This document shows positions 43,003-54,661 of a stretch of 64,000 nt of DNA, piece by piece (position 1 is the stretch's first letter; each line of letters begins with the position of its first letter). The stretch spans positions 2,666,001 to 2,730,000 of the forward strand of contig JAHQRK010000008.1 in assembly GCA_019828595.1 (NCBI GenBank). Direction: 5' to 3'. This DNA is from Aphanomyces cochlioides (lineage: Eukaryota > Oomycota > Saprolegniomycetes > Saprolegniales > Verrucalvaceae). The position numbers and the translations under genes are program-made. The notes beneath the pieces were generated by a model. It had not been told where the DNA came from, ran no database searches, and saw only the letters and a program-made list of their open reading frames with translations.

Positions 43003-46000
43003 TCATGAAACGACGCTGTTAGGAATGATGTGTTGACGTAACCAGGGGTCCGAAGATAGATGCTTGAGCACATTGAATACCTTGGTGTATCCCTTCTTGA
43101 GAGGGAGATCAACCAGGAGCTGTTGTAGATGTAGCTTGATCAAAGAGGCAGCATGAATGGCAACTTCCATCGGACTCTTCGCTGTGAGGTCGGGTCGAAA
43201 GGTGCGATCGGCACGTTGGAGCCATATTTGATAATACACGCAGGCTCGGACAATCGGCCAGATCTTCAGATAGCCACGGATGTAGTATCCATCGGACGGC
43301 TTGGGCGTCTCGTAGAACATTTCCAGACAAGTCGACGGAAAGGAACACTCGAGCAGTCGCTGTTGTCTTGAAGAAATACCAAACAGATTGACCATATCCA
43401 CAAGAGAACAGGAAATGCTCGTACGTTTCATTGACACGACAGAAGACACACGTCGGCTTGGGGTCTTGGTACTGAAACAGATATTGCATGGCGTTGGCGC
43501 GGAGAAGGGTCTTGAAAATGAACTCTCCATATCGAGGGAGAATGTGGTCGGGTTGGAGGAAGGCGGCAAGTTGGGTAAGGCGCTTGGGGTCTTCATAAAA
43601 GTTGGATGGCAGGTTGAGATGCTTGGTAGGAAGAATGGACGAGCTGACAGCTGGAGAAGCTCTGATCTTAGCCGATTTCGAAGTCGCAAACGCCAACAAG
43701 ATCGGACTCGAGTCAGGGTGTATCATCCAGTGCCATTCCATCCATTCAGAGCTTGGCGTCGGCAAGTGGAACACGGGAGCATCCTCTTCAGAAACAATCT
43801 CAAACAATCGTGATAACTTGGTCACCAAGATTGAGATCCATTGTTTCGTTGGAGGGACAAAATTGGCTTGGCGGCAGGCACGGTTGATTTTGTCGAACAA
43901 GATCGAAGCTGGCCAAACTCGCTGACACGGAGTCAACAAATGCGACAACTTCGTGATGTGAAGCGAAGCCAATACATTGGCTTGGTCTTGCGTCGATGTA
44001 GAGCACTGATCGTATAGGTCTTCGAGTCCAGGCAGATACGAGTTGTGCCAAAGGGGAACATCCAAAGATGAGATGTGATTTGGACAAGCCGTACGGAGGT
44101 CAGCGAGATTCAAACCAGCTACTCAAGAAGGCTTTCCACATTGGAGTGATATTGGGATTCTTGTACAGTTGTCTGATGAATGCAGAAGAGCCATTTGCCA
44201 AGAGGAGATCTCGGGGGGGAACCCCATGGATGAAAAGCCTTCTCGAGGAGAGTATAGCCCGGCGTAATCCAGGCGGACATGGCAGACTTGCGGGGTGGGG
44301 TGGTGATGGCTTGAATGCATCTGATCATGACAGAGCGGTTGTGTTGTTGCCATAAAGCAAGTGCATGGTGCAGGCCTAAGCCACCGGACTTCTTCGGCAT
44401 GAATAGGATCTCCTTTTTGATCAAACGGAGGCCATGGACAGAGGAGGATGGGTTGATTTCTTCACCATGCATAAATTGAAGCATGGCCTTGTCGATCTTT
44501 TTGGCCAGGTCTTTGTCGGCAGGGACAAAAGCCAGTTGGTACCATAACACAGGCAGACATATGCTGTGCAGGATAGTGACTTTTCCGGCCATGGTTCGAG
44601 CCTTGTACAGCCACAAAGACAAGCGAGCCACAAACTTCTCAAACACGTAATTGAAACGTGCCAATGGAGAAAGATTGGGCGCAACCAAGATACCAAGAGC
44701 CTTCACGGGACTGTCGGAAGTAACTTGTAGTGAGGCAAGGTTCCCATTCAACTGGCTGTAGGTCAGAATTTGGGTCTTGTCTACGTTGAGTCGGAAACCA
44801 GACTTGTCGCAAAAGGTTTGAACCAATGCAAGCTGCCGGTGGAGGCACGTCTCATTTGCCGCATAGAGTTGCGAGTCGTCGGCAAAGTAACTCCCAGTGT
44901 GGTAGCGATCCCCACACTTGATGCCATAGTTGGAGTGTTGCCGTAGGAGTTGGCACATCGGTTCCAAAGCGATCACAAACAGAAGTGGCGACATTGGATC
45001 ACCTTGCAACACACCGCGTGAGATGTGAACTGGCTTGGACAAGAAGCCGTTCACCAAGATGCGATACTTGCGGCCCGAGTACAGTACGCGAACCATGTCA
45101 ACAAAGGTTTCGGGAAAGCCATAGTGACGGAGGACGCGGAGCAAGTACGCGTGGTCCACGCGATCAAAAGCTTTCTCAAAGTCAAGCAGTGCCACCATCG
45201 AGGACGGACTGTGTAGTTTGATGTGGTGCAGCATGTCATCCAGTCGTGCAATATTGGTTTGGATATTGCTTCGACGGATAAAGCCTTGCTGGTCCGGGTG
45301 GATGATGTGTCGAATGTGGCGCTGGAGTCGATAAGCCAGAATACTCGTCAGGATTTTCACATCCGTGTTGAGTAGGCTAATGGGCCGATAGTTCTTGGCC
45401 TGTGACTTGGGGCCTTTCTTGTGCAGCAACACCAGCGTACTGACAAGTTGCATGGGAGTCAAGCGAGGGTGAGAATGGAGCTGGTGTGTGAATAGCAGCT
45501 CCAATACCAACGACCACTTGTGAGGTGCAAGTTTGAGGACTTCGAATGGCAGAGCGTTGGGACCTGGCGCTGAGTTCGAACTGCTGTATCGAATAGCATG
45601 ATAGAACTCGTTGGCGCGCAAGGGAGCCGACAGCTCTTTCTGGGCTTGCTCTGGCAGTTGCTTGTGTCGAGTCAATGGGGTCAGAAATGACGACACTTCG
45701 TCTCCAGATCGCTGCACCTCGGGAGCTGCAAACAAGTCCTTGTAGTAGTCGACCAGGACGTCAGACATGCCTTGTTGATTGGAGACAACATTTCCATTGA
45801 CATCCACCAACTCTTTGAAGACTGTCTTCTTCAAGGGGGTAGGGACAGGGGACATGAAGTGGAACTTGGACGAGCGCTCTGCTTTATACAAGTGAAGTTG
45901 GAACGCCTGGTCTTGACGAAACTGCTTGTCTCGATCTTGCAGCTCGTGAATTTGCTTTTGAAGGTCTCGCACTCGATCCACCAGCACTGCATCTTGACGC

Positions 46001-47058
46001 ATGTTGGGGACTTGCAAAAGCGAAGCGATCTCGACAGCTAACTTCTTCAACGGCAGACGTTGTTTCTCCAATCGTTGAGAATGGAATTCTTTGAGTTGGG
46101 AGCGGATATCATTGACCAGCATGTCGTAGGCCTTGGGGATATTGTGGAATGTTGGAGACTTGTCCAAAAATCGATCCAGACATCCATGAACAATCTCGGC
46201 CGCTCGTGGTAGACGAAGTAGCCAAGTTGGAGCTTTCCATGATCCAGCGCCATGGCGCAATGTTTGACGCTTTGTGATGATACGACAAGCCACGTGGTCA
46301 GCCTGTGGAACGTGTGGCATGTGCGTCGCCTTCCAATGACGAAGACCCGCCAAGGTGGACGAACAAAAGATGTAGTCAAGTCGGTTGGTGAGTGTGGGAC
46401 TTGTGAAGGCTCGTGCCACGGGGTTTTGACGACGAAACAGATCCACCAGAGACAAACTGTGCATCCATTGTTCCAGTTGAAGGGTGCCGGCCATGGTGGA
46501 GATACTGGGTCTCAACGAATCCAAATCTTTGTTGAGAGTGCAGTTGAAATCTCCTCCAACAATGTGGAGCGCATGTGGAGGAAAGTCGCGTGGCAATTCT
46601 TCGAAGTAACTTGCTCGTTCTTGGAAGGCTGCCGGCGCATAGATATTGTGGAGAACGACTGTCAGTGGGCCCAGAGTACATCGCACTTGTAGATAACGAC
46701 CACGAAGCACTGAGTTATCATGAGGGACTTGAGTGGCGTTCTTCAAAGGAGAGTGAGGATGTATCAACGTAGCCAGACCTCCAGTGGCTGGCGACGTGGA
46801 TACTTCAGGGTAAATAGGCTCTTCAAAGAACAAAGAGCCTTCGTGGTTTGTGATGCGTTGCCAATGGAACGCAACACGGTCGTGGAGACTTGGCGTGCGG
46901 AAACGGGTTTCTTGGATAAAGGAAACGTCGTGAACACTTGATAGTTTGTCGAGGATGTACCGATGACTGTTGGAGAAGCCATTGGTGTTGAGGGAGATGA
47001 TTTGTGGGTCCCAGTCCACGAGTTCAGTTGGGACATCGGAGAAGTTGTTGTCACTCAT
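43003..47058 (-). pseudogene. LINE D ORF2, endonuclease and RT open, C-terminus out of frame
   Basis: From the ATG at 47058 the frame is open for 979 codons: APE endonuclease (SLNTNGFSN, FIQETRF, VGGDFNC, RLDYIF, HVPQADH) and RT (NYRPISLLN, LLDFEKAFDRV, VLQGDPMSP with Met where the others have Leu, SYFADDSQ, LNVDKTQIL). It ends at 44119 because of the C7 run at 44213-44219 (C6 in copy A). The C-terminal third continues in other frames, with TGA at 44100-44102 and a two-base loss at about 43362 just past the zinc finger. A truncated but possibly partly active endonuclease-RT could be made. Confidence 0.88.
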
Positions 47059-47136
47059 CACGAGTACAGATGAAAATGAGTAGAATGGAGGGGTCAGAGG
47101 GGAGGTTGAAATGGATTGAAGCAGGGGATAGAAGCC

Positions 47137-50100
47137 TTAGAGTTGATCGTCCTCCAAATCGAGGGGATCAATTTCGTCGGCGTTCATGGAGTGGTGAGCT
47201 TTGCTGCAGAGCTCGTCGATGTGGTAATTGTTGGTGATGCTTTTGAGCATCGAGATGGCCGACAAGACGGGAGCCGGTAAAGTGAACTTCTCGAGATTGT
47301 CGCTGAAGTTTTCGATCAAAGCAAACAGCGACCAGTCCGTCAAGCAGTTGGTGTCAGGCAATCTTGTTGCTTCTTGGTTCAATAGAACAGTCAGTGCCTC
47401 CGAGTTTGTGTAGAGGTCTGGGGCCCGATTTGAGAGGAATAAGTCAATCGTAGCAAGTGCAAAGAGGATGCGCTTGATCTCTGGTATGTCCGTGGTCAAT
47501 TCTTCCAAGATTTCTGACGGGTGAATCTTGTATTGAGCCATGAAGTTGACGTGATGTTTGTAGTTGTGAGGCTTGCCTTGAGCTTTTAACAAAGCCATCT
47601 TGCGCTCAATAGTCTTGGTTGCAACAAGTGACTGAAACAAACTGAGGTCTTCATCTTGTGCGTACATAGCATGTGCAACGAGCTGAGGATCATCTCGCAA
47701 AATGCGTTGACATTCGGTGATACTGCCTTCGACTTTCTTGTCTCGAATGATCTTCTTCGCCAATTCGAGGTGGGCTGCAGCAGACTTGTTAAGTCGTTGT
47801 TTCTTCGCTTTGCCTTTGGTCTTTTTCGGGCGTGGCGCACTTGAATCTTCCAATACAATTCGAGGCACTGCAAAGTCTTCAAACGAGAGTTCCACGTCGT
47901 CTTCTTCGAGGATATGAAAACGGTTGGATGTCGGCAGGGGATCCAAACGTGGGGACGAAGGCAAAGTACGTTTTGGAGCTGGTCCAGACCGGTAGCCCGT
48001 TACCAATTGAAGGTCCAGCGAGTTCTTGGGCTGCTCACTTGGTGGAGCAAGAGCGGGCGATTCGTTGGTAGACATTTCCACATCTTCTTGTTGTTTGTCT
48101 TGTCCATTGTTGTTAGGGGGATCGCTGTCACCAGACATATCGACATCAGAGCCATGAGAAGGAGCTGTTGGCTGTGGTTGTTCATCTTGACCATCTTCAG
48201 ATGCCTCAGTTGAGTCGGCCTTGCCTTCCGCATTTGTTCCAGGGTCTTGATCATGATCGTCTCCATCAGGTTCAGGTTCTTTTTCTCCTGACGGAGGAGA
48301 TTTTGCCGCTGCCTTGGCCGCTTTTGCCTTCGCTTTTTCAGCCTTGGCCTCTGCACGTCGTGAAACAATCGACGGAGGCAATGTCTTGTTCAGAGCAGCG
48401 ATCTTGTGCTGAAACACGACGACAAAAGGCTGACCCGACGGATCCGTAATGGTGATTTCGCGTAGTGCGTCGCCGGATTTTGGCACCAACACTGCAGGAG
48501 GCGCAGACGACTTGAAAATGACTCTCAAATGCGGCGACTTGATGTTCTGACCAGCAGTAGGGTTGAATGCTGCTATCACTGACTTGGTCAATGCAGCCAT
48601 TTTCTTGACAATCGCCTTGGCCATCGAAGGGTGACTGACCTTGTTGAACGTAACGTAGTAGTTGTTGCCATAACGCGAGTACTTGGGAACCAGGAAGTCT
48701 TTGCCACCAAGTCGAAACGTTGCGCCTCCCATTTCCACGCACGTAGACAAGTTGTAACTTGAGATCACAATGGTCTGTGGGTTCTTCTTGTGGATCAAAA
48801 TGTTCGGAAATTTGGAGCCCCATAACGAACCAGGATTTTCCTTGACAAATTGATCGCAGATGACTTTTTCGGACCAGTCCTTGTAGGCTTCGCCCAACTT
48901 GACTGTGAGCTCGTACACTTGGGACTGGGGAGTGAGCAAAATGTTTTCAATGAAGGCGTCCATGTCACCAGAGTCTTTGTAGAATGCGTCCGCCATGGCC
49001 TCGCATCGCGCAATATCGTCATCGGCAACAGCATGAGCACCAGTGTTGCGGTGTTTTGCGCCTTTGGGAGCATTGCCTTGCTTGGAATTTTTCTTGGACG
49101 AAGCTGAATCCTTGCCGGGAGTCTTTTGCGTCCATGGATTGGCCTTTTCAGCGTTTTGTTGCTCTTGATCGCCTTGTATTTTGTCTGCCGCGGAAGGAGG
49201 GTCAACAGCGCCATTTCCTTGAGCAACGGATTTGTCGACAATGTCTTGATTTGACTGGTCATTGTCATTGTTTGTCGATTGTTCCTCTTGAATAACTTCT
49301 CCAGGAGTATCACACGGCTTCGCTTGGCCGTTAATGTCGCCTGACCCATCAACCTCAGAGTGAATTTGAGTATTTCCCTCGTCGGTTAAGGCTTCGGTTT
49401 CAGTAGAATCCTTCCCCTCGGCGTCTCCAGAGACCATATCCACGTCCTCTTGAGATTTTTCTTCTTCCTCTCCCGTTCTAGGAGGCTCAGCACAGGGGGC
49501 GACGCGGTTGGTGGCTGCTGGCTCAGTCCCATTGGTCACGAGAAAGGCCGGGGCCAGACCCCCAGTGACAGGGGTAGAAGGGGAATCCATGCCATCCCCG
49601 CAGCACGGTGACTGGGGTACACCATTGCTCCGGCGAGAACCCAAATCGGGATACCGCCCCCGCCCCTCCGAAGAGGCCCCTGGGGGGAAGTAGACAGAAC
49701 CGCAGGGTGTGCCCATAGGGGGGGCCCTCGTAGCCTCTAGGGCTGGCATGGACCCCGTTTTCTCGCCGCCTTCACTGGGGATCGACTCCAATTGGAGTCC
49801 AGGGAAGCAGCCACCACAGGCACAAGGCCCCAGTGGTTCGCCCTCCTGAGTGAGGGCTTCGCTAGACAAGTTAACGACAGTGGTCTGGGGGTCAACCACT
49901 GACCCACTGAGGTTGACCCCCCCTGGAACTCCGGCGAGTGGAGCACCAGGTGAAGCGCTGGGGGAGCGAGACGCAGATTGGTCTCCAGAGATGCTGTTGG
50001 GGTCGAACTCGACCTCCACTTCGGCCCTAGGGTTAGGTGTAGCGACATTACTCACACCACTTCCGCCATCCTGATTGGACGACGAAAGTGGGTGAGGTGA

Positions 50101-50175
50101 TACAATACCTGGAATGATGGTGACTCCGTGAGTGTTGGTCTCACGGAGCTCGGAACAGCTGTTGGCGTTGGACAT
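47137..50175 (-). CDS. LINE D ORF1 protein (1,012 aa)
   Basis: Intact, same length as in copy A. The ATG at 50175 begins MSNANSC. Low-complexity Ser/Pro/Glu-rich N-terminus with CACGGC, structured middle, AEKAKAKAAKAAAK coil, basic KKTKGKAKKQR and helical C-terminus. Presumed RNA-binding protein of the element. The 5' UTR is only about 60 bases, with no room for a promoter of usual size, and the open frame continues upstream without stop into satellite array 2, so a read-through satellite transcript could in principle encode an N-terminally extended form. ORF2 begins 78 bases downstream. Confidence 0.84.
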   Translation of the reverse strand: MSNANSCSELRETNTHGVTIIPGIVSPHPLSSSNQDGGSGVSNVATPNPRAEVEVEFDPNSISGDQSASRSPSASPGAPLAGVPGGVNLSGSVVDPQTTVVNLSSEALTQEGEPLGPCACGGCFPGLQLESIPSEGGEKTGSMPALEATRAPPMGTPCGSVYFPPGASSEGRGRYPDLGSRRSNGVPQSPCCGDGMDSPSTPVTGGLAPAFLVTNGTEPAATNRVAPCAEPPRTGEEEEKSQEDVDMVSGDAEGKDSTETEALTDEGNTQIHSEVDGSGDINGQAKPCDTPGEVIQEEQSTNNDNDQSNQDIVDKSVAQGNGAVDPPSAADKIQGDQEQQNAEKANPWTQKTPGKDSASSKKNSKQGNAPKGAKHRNTGAHAVADDDIARCEAMADAFYKDSGDMDAFIENILLTPQSQVYELTVKLGEAYKDWSEKVICDQFVKENPGSLWGSKFPNILIHKKNPQTIVISSYNLSTCVEMGGATFRLGGKDFLVPKYSRYGNNYYVTFNKVSHPSMAKAIVKKMAALTKSVIAAFNPTAGQNIKSPHLRVIFKSSAPPAVLVPKSGDALREITITDPSGQPFVVVFQHKIAALNKTLPPSIVSRRAEAKAEKAKAKAAKAAAKSPPSGEKEPEPDGDDHDQDPGTNAEGKADSTEASEDGQDEQPQPTAPSHGSDVDMSGDSDPPNNNGQDKQQEDVEMSTNESPALAPPSEQPKNSLDLQLVTGYRSGPAPKRTLPSSPRLDPLPTSNRFHILEEDDVELSFEDFAVPRIVLEDSSAPRPKKTKGKAKKQRLNKSAAAHLELAKKIIRDKKVEGSITECQRILRDDPQLVAHAMYAQDEDLSLFQSLVATKTIERKMALLKAQGKPHNYKHHVNFMAQYKIHPSEILEELTTDIPEIKRILFALATIDLFLSNRAPDLYTNSEALTVLLNQEATRLPDTNCLTDWSLFALIENFSDNLEKFTLPAPVLSAISMLKSITNNYHIDELCSKAHHSMNADEIDPLDLEDDQL

Positions 50176-50236
50176 TTTGAGCGCGGCGGCACTTGATAAC
50201 TTCTTGACTTGAGGGGTACGAGGCAAATTCGGAAGT

Positions 50237-53200
50237 GGGTATCTCGCTGGGGTCGAGATATGCATGTGGCACGTGGGTACCAAGTGGAGAAAAAGTGGCA
50301 TCGAGATGCAGTTTATGGGGTATGCTTGGGACTCTCGCGTGTTGATTTCGGACCAAGTTGGTGCTTGGTCGTCCACCACACGAGCATGACACCTTTCAAA
50401 CATGCCAGACGTGGCGAGTGGGTATCTCGCTGGGGTCGAGATATGCATGTGGCACGTGGGTACCAAGTGGAGAAAAAGTGGCATCGAGATGCAGTTTGTG
50501 GGGTATGCTTGGGACTCTCGCGTGTTGATTTCGGACCAAGTTGGTGCTTGGTCGTCCACCACACGAGCATGACACCTTTCAAACATGCCAGACGTGGCGA
50601 GTGGGTATCTCGATGGGGTCGAGATATGCATGTGGCACGTGGGTACCAAGTGGAGAAAAAGTGGAGAAAAAGTGGCATCGAGATGCAGTTTGTGGGGTAT
50701 GCTTGGGACTCTCGCGTGTTGATTTCGGACCAAGTTGGTGCTTGGTCGTCCACCACACGAGCATGACACCTTTCAAACATGCCAGACGTGGCGAGTAGGT
50801 ATCTCGCTGGGGTCGAGATATGCATGTGGCACGTGGGTACCAAGTGGAGAAAAAGTGGCATCGAGATGCAGTTTGTGGGGTATGCTTGGGACTCTCGCGT
50901 GTTGATTTCGGACCAAGTTGGTGCTTGGTCGTCCACCACACGAGCATGACACCTTTCAAACATGCCAGACGTGGCGAGTGGGTATCTCGATGGGGTCGAG
51001 ATATGCATGTGGCACGTGGGTACCAAGTGGAGAAAAAGTGGCATCGAGATGCAGTTTGTGGGGTATGCTTGGGACTCTCGCGTGTTGATTTCGGACCAAG
51101 TTGGTGCTTGGTCGTCCACCACACGAGCATGACACCTTTCAAACATGCCAGACGTGGCGAGTGGGTATCTCGATGGGGTCGAGATATGCATGTGGCACGT
51201 GGGTACCAAGTGGAGAAAAAGTGGCATCGAGATGCAGTTTGTGGGGTATGCTTGGGACTCTCGCGTGTTGATTTCGGACCAAGTTGGTGCTTGGTCGTCC
51301 ACCACACGAGCATGACACCTTTCAAACATGCCAGACGTGGCGAGTGGGTATCTCGATGGGGTCGAGATATGCATGTGGCACGTGGGTACCAAGTGGAGAA
51401 AAAGTGGCATCGAGATGCAGTTTGTGGGGTATGCTTGGGACTCTCGCGTGTTGATTTCGGACCAAGTTGGTGCTTGGTCGTCCACCACACGAGCATGACA
51501 CCTTTCAAACATGCCAGACGTGGCGAGTGGGTATCTCGCTGGGGTCGAGATATGCATGTGGCACGTGGGTACCAAGTGGAGAAAAAGTGGCATCGAGATG
51601 CAGTTTGTGGGGTATGCTTGGGACTCTCGCGTGTTGATTTCGGACCAAGTTGGTGCTTGGTCGTCCACCACACGAGCATGACACCTTTCAAACATGCCAG
51701 ACGTGGCGAGTGGGTATCTCGATGGGGTCGAGATATGCATGTGGCACGTGGGTACCAAGTGGAAAAAGTGGCATCGAGATGCAGTTTGTGGGGTATGCTT
51801 GGGACTCTCGCGTGTTGATTTCGGACCAAGTTGGTGCTTGGTCGTCCACCACACGAGCATGACACCTTTCAAACATGCCAGACGTGGCGAGTGGGTATCT
51901 CGCTGGGGTCGAGATATGCATGTGGCACGTGGGTACCAAGTGGAGAAAAAGTGGCATCGAGATGCAGTTTGTGGGGTATGCTTGGGACTCTCGCGTGTTG
52001 ATTTCGGACCAAGTTGGTGCTTGGTCGTCCACCACACGAGCATGACACCTTTCAAACATGCCAGACGTGGCGAGTGGGTATCTCGCTGGGGTCGAGATAT
52101 GCATGTGGCACGTGGGTACCAAGTGGAGAAAAAGTGGCATCGAGATGCAGTTTGTGGGGTATGCTTGGGACTCTCGCGTGTTGATTTCGGACCAAGTTGG
52201 TGCTTGGTCGTCCACCACACGAGCATGACACCTTTCAAACATGCCAGACGTGGCGAGTGGGTATCTCGATGGGGTCGAGATATGCATGTGGCACGTGGGT
52301 ACCAAGTGGAGAAAAAGTGGCATCGAGATGCAGTTTGTGGGGTATGCTTGGGACTCTCGCGTGTTGATTTCGGACCAAGTTGGTGCTTGGTCGTCCACCA
52401 CACGAGCATGACACCTTTCAAACATGCCAGACGTGGCGAGTGGGTATCTCGCTGGGGTCGAGATATGCATGTGGCACGTGGGTACCAAGTGGAGAAAAAG
52501 TGGCATCGAGATGCAGTTTGTGGGGTATGCTTGGGACTCTCGCGTGTTGATTTCGGACCAAGTTGGTGCTTGGTCGTCCACCACACGAGCATGACACCTT
52601 TCAAACATGCCAGACGTGGCGAGTGGGTATCTCGATGGGGTCGAGATATGCATGTGGCACGTGGGTACCAAGTGGAGAAAAAGTGGCATCGAGATGCAGT
52701 TTGTGGGGTATGCTTGGGACTCTCGCGTGTTGATTTCGGACCAAGTTGGTGCTTGGTCGTCCACCACACGAGCATGACACCTTTCAAACATGCCAGACGT
52801 GGCGAGTGGGTATCTCGATGGGGTCGAGATATGCATGTGGCACGTGGGTACCAAGTGGAGAAAAAGTGGCATCGAGATGCAGTTTGTGGGGTATGCTTGG
52901 GACTCTCGCGTGTTGATTTCGGACCAAGTTGGTGCTTGGTCGTCCACCACACGAGCATGACACCTTTCAAACATGCCAGACGTGGCGAGTGGGTATCTCG
53001 ATGGGGTCGAGATATGCATGTGGCACGTGGGTACCAAGTGGAGAAAAAGTGGAGAAAAAGTGGCATCGAGATGCAGTTTGTGGGGTATGCTTGGGACTCT
53101 CGCGTGTTGATTTCGGACCAAGTTGGTGCTTGGTCGTCCACCACACGAGCATGACACCTTTCAAACATGCCAGACGTGGCGAGTGGGTATCTCGATGGGG

Positions 53201-54661
53201 TCGAGATATGCATGTGGCACGTGGGTACCAAGTGGAGAAAAAGTGGCATCGAGATGCAGTTTGTGGGGTATGCTTGGGACTCTCGCGTGTTGATTTCGGA
53301 CCAAGTTGGTGCTTGGTCGTCCACCACACGAGCATGACACCTTTCAAACATGCCAGACGTGGCGAGTGGGTATCTCGATGGGGTCGAGATATGCATGTGG
53401 CACGTGGGTACCAAGTGGAGAAAAAGTGGCATCGAGATGCAGTTTGTGGGGTATGCTTGGGACTCTCGCGTGTTGATTTCGGACCAAGTTGGTGCTTGGT
53501 CGTCCACCACACGAGCATGACACCTTTCAAACATGCCAGACGTGGCGAGTGGGTATCTCGATGGGGTCGAGATATGCATGTGGCACGTGGGTACCAAGTG
53601 GAGAAAAAGTGGCATCGAGATGCAGTTTGTGGGGTATGCTTGGGACTCTCGCGTGTTGATTTCGGACCAAGTTGGTGCTTGGTCGTCCACCACACGAGCA
53701 TGACACCTTTCAAACATGCCAGACGTGGCGAGTGGGTATCTCGCTGGGGTCGAGATATGCATGTGGCACGTGGGTACCAAGTGGAGAAAAAGTGGCATCG
53801 AGATGCAGTTTGTGGGGTATGCTTGGGACTCTCGCGTGTTGATTTCGGACCAAGTTGGTGCTTGGTCGTCCACCACACGAGCATGACACCTTTCAAACAT
53901 GCCAGACGTGGCGAGTGGGTATCTCGATGGGGTCGAGATATGCATGTGGCACGTGGGTACCAAGTGGAGAAAAAGTGGCATCGAGATGCAGTTTGTGGGG
54001 TATGCTTGGGACTCTCGCGTGTTGATTTCGGACCAAGTTGGTGCTTGGTCGTCCACCACACGAGCATGACACCTTTCAAACATGCCAGACGTGGCGAGTG
54101 GGTATCTCGCTGGGGTCGAGATATGCATGTGGCACGTGGGTACCAAGTGGAGAAAAAGTGGCATCGAGATGCAGTTTGTGGGGTATGCTTGGGACTCTCG
54201 CGTGTTGATTTCGGACCAAGTTGGTGCTTGGTCGTCCACCACACGAGCATGACACCTTTCAAACATGCCAGACGTGGCGAGTGGGTATCTCGATGGGGTC
54301 GAGATATGCATGTGGCACGTGGGTACCAAGTGGAGAAAAAGTGGAGAAAAAGTGGCATCGAGATGCAGTTTGTGGGGTATGCTTGGGACTCTCGCGTGTT
54401 GATTTCGGACCAAGTTGGTGCTTGGTCGTCCACCACACGAGCATGACACCTTTCAAACATGCCAGACGTGGCGAGTGGGTATCTCGATGGGGTCGAGATA
54501 TGCATGTGGCACGTGGGTACCAAGTGGAGAAAAAGTGGCATCGAGATGCAGTTTGTGGGGTATGCTTGGGACTCTCGCGTGTTGATTTCGGACCAAGTTG
54601 GTGCTTGGTCGTCCACCACACGAGCATGACACCTTTCAAACATGCCAGACGTGGCGAGTGG
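50237..54661 (+). repeat. Satellite array 2: 183-bp monomer, 24 units
   Basis: Distance between the LINE D 5' joint and the LINE E 3' joint equals 24 x 183 plus 31, explained by three 11-bp AGTGGAGAAAA duplications (near 50660, 53045, 54335) and one two-base loss (near 51762). CTCGCTGG and CTCGATGG units alternate more often than in array 1. Same orientation as array 1. Confidence 0.97.

Larger units (their letters stand above)
42857..50236 (-). mobile_element. LINE copy D, full length
   Basis: 7,380 bp, the same length class as copy A. The 3' end (42857) sits on LINE C at CCAGTGG, the 5' end (ACTTCCGAATTTGCC, minus) on satellite array 2 at GGGTATCTCGCTGG. The first satellite unit beyond the 5' end shares the private TTTATGGGG change with the unit beyond LINE B, so these two 5' joints are probably duplicates of one event. 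Best-preserved copy: ORF1 open, ORF2 open for 979 codons. Confidence 0.95.
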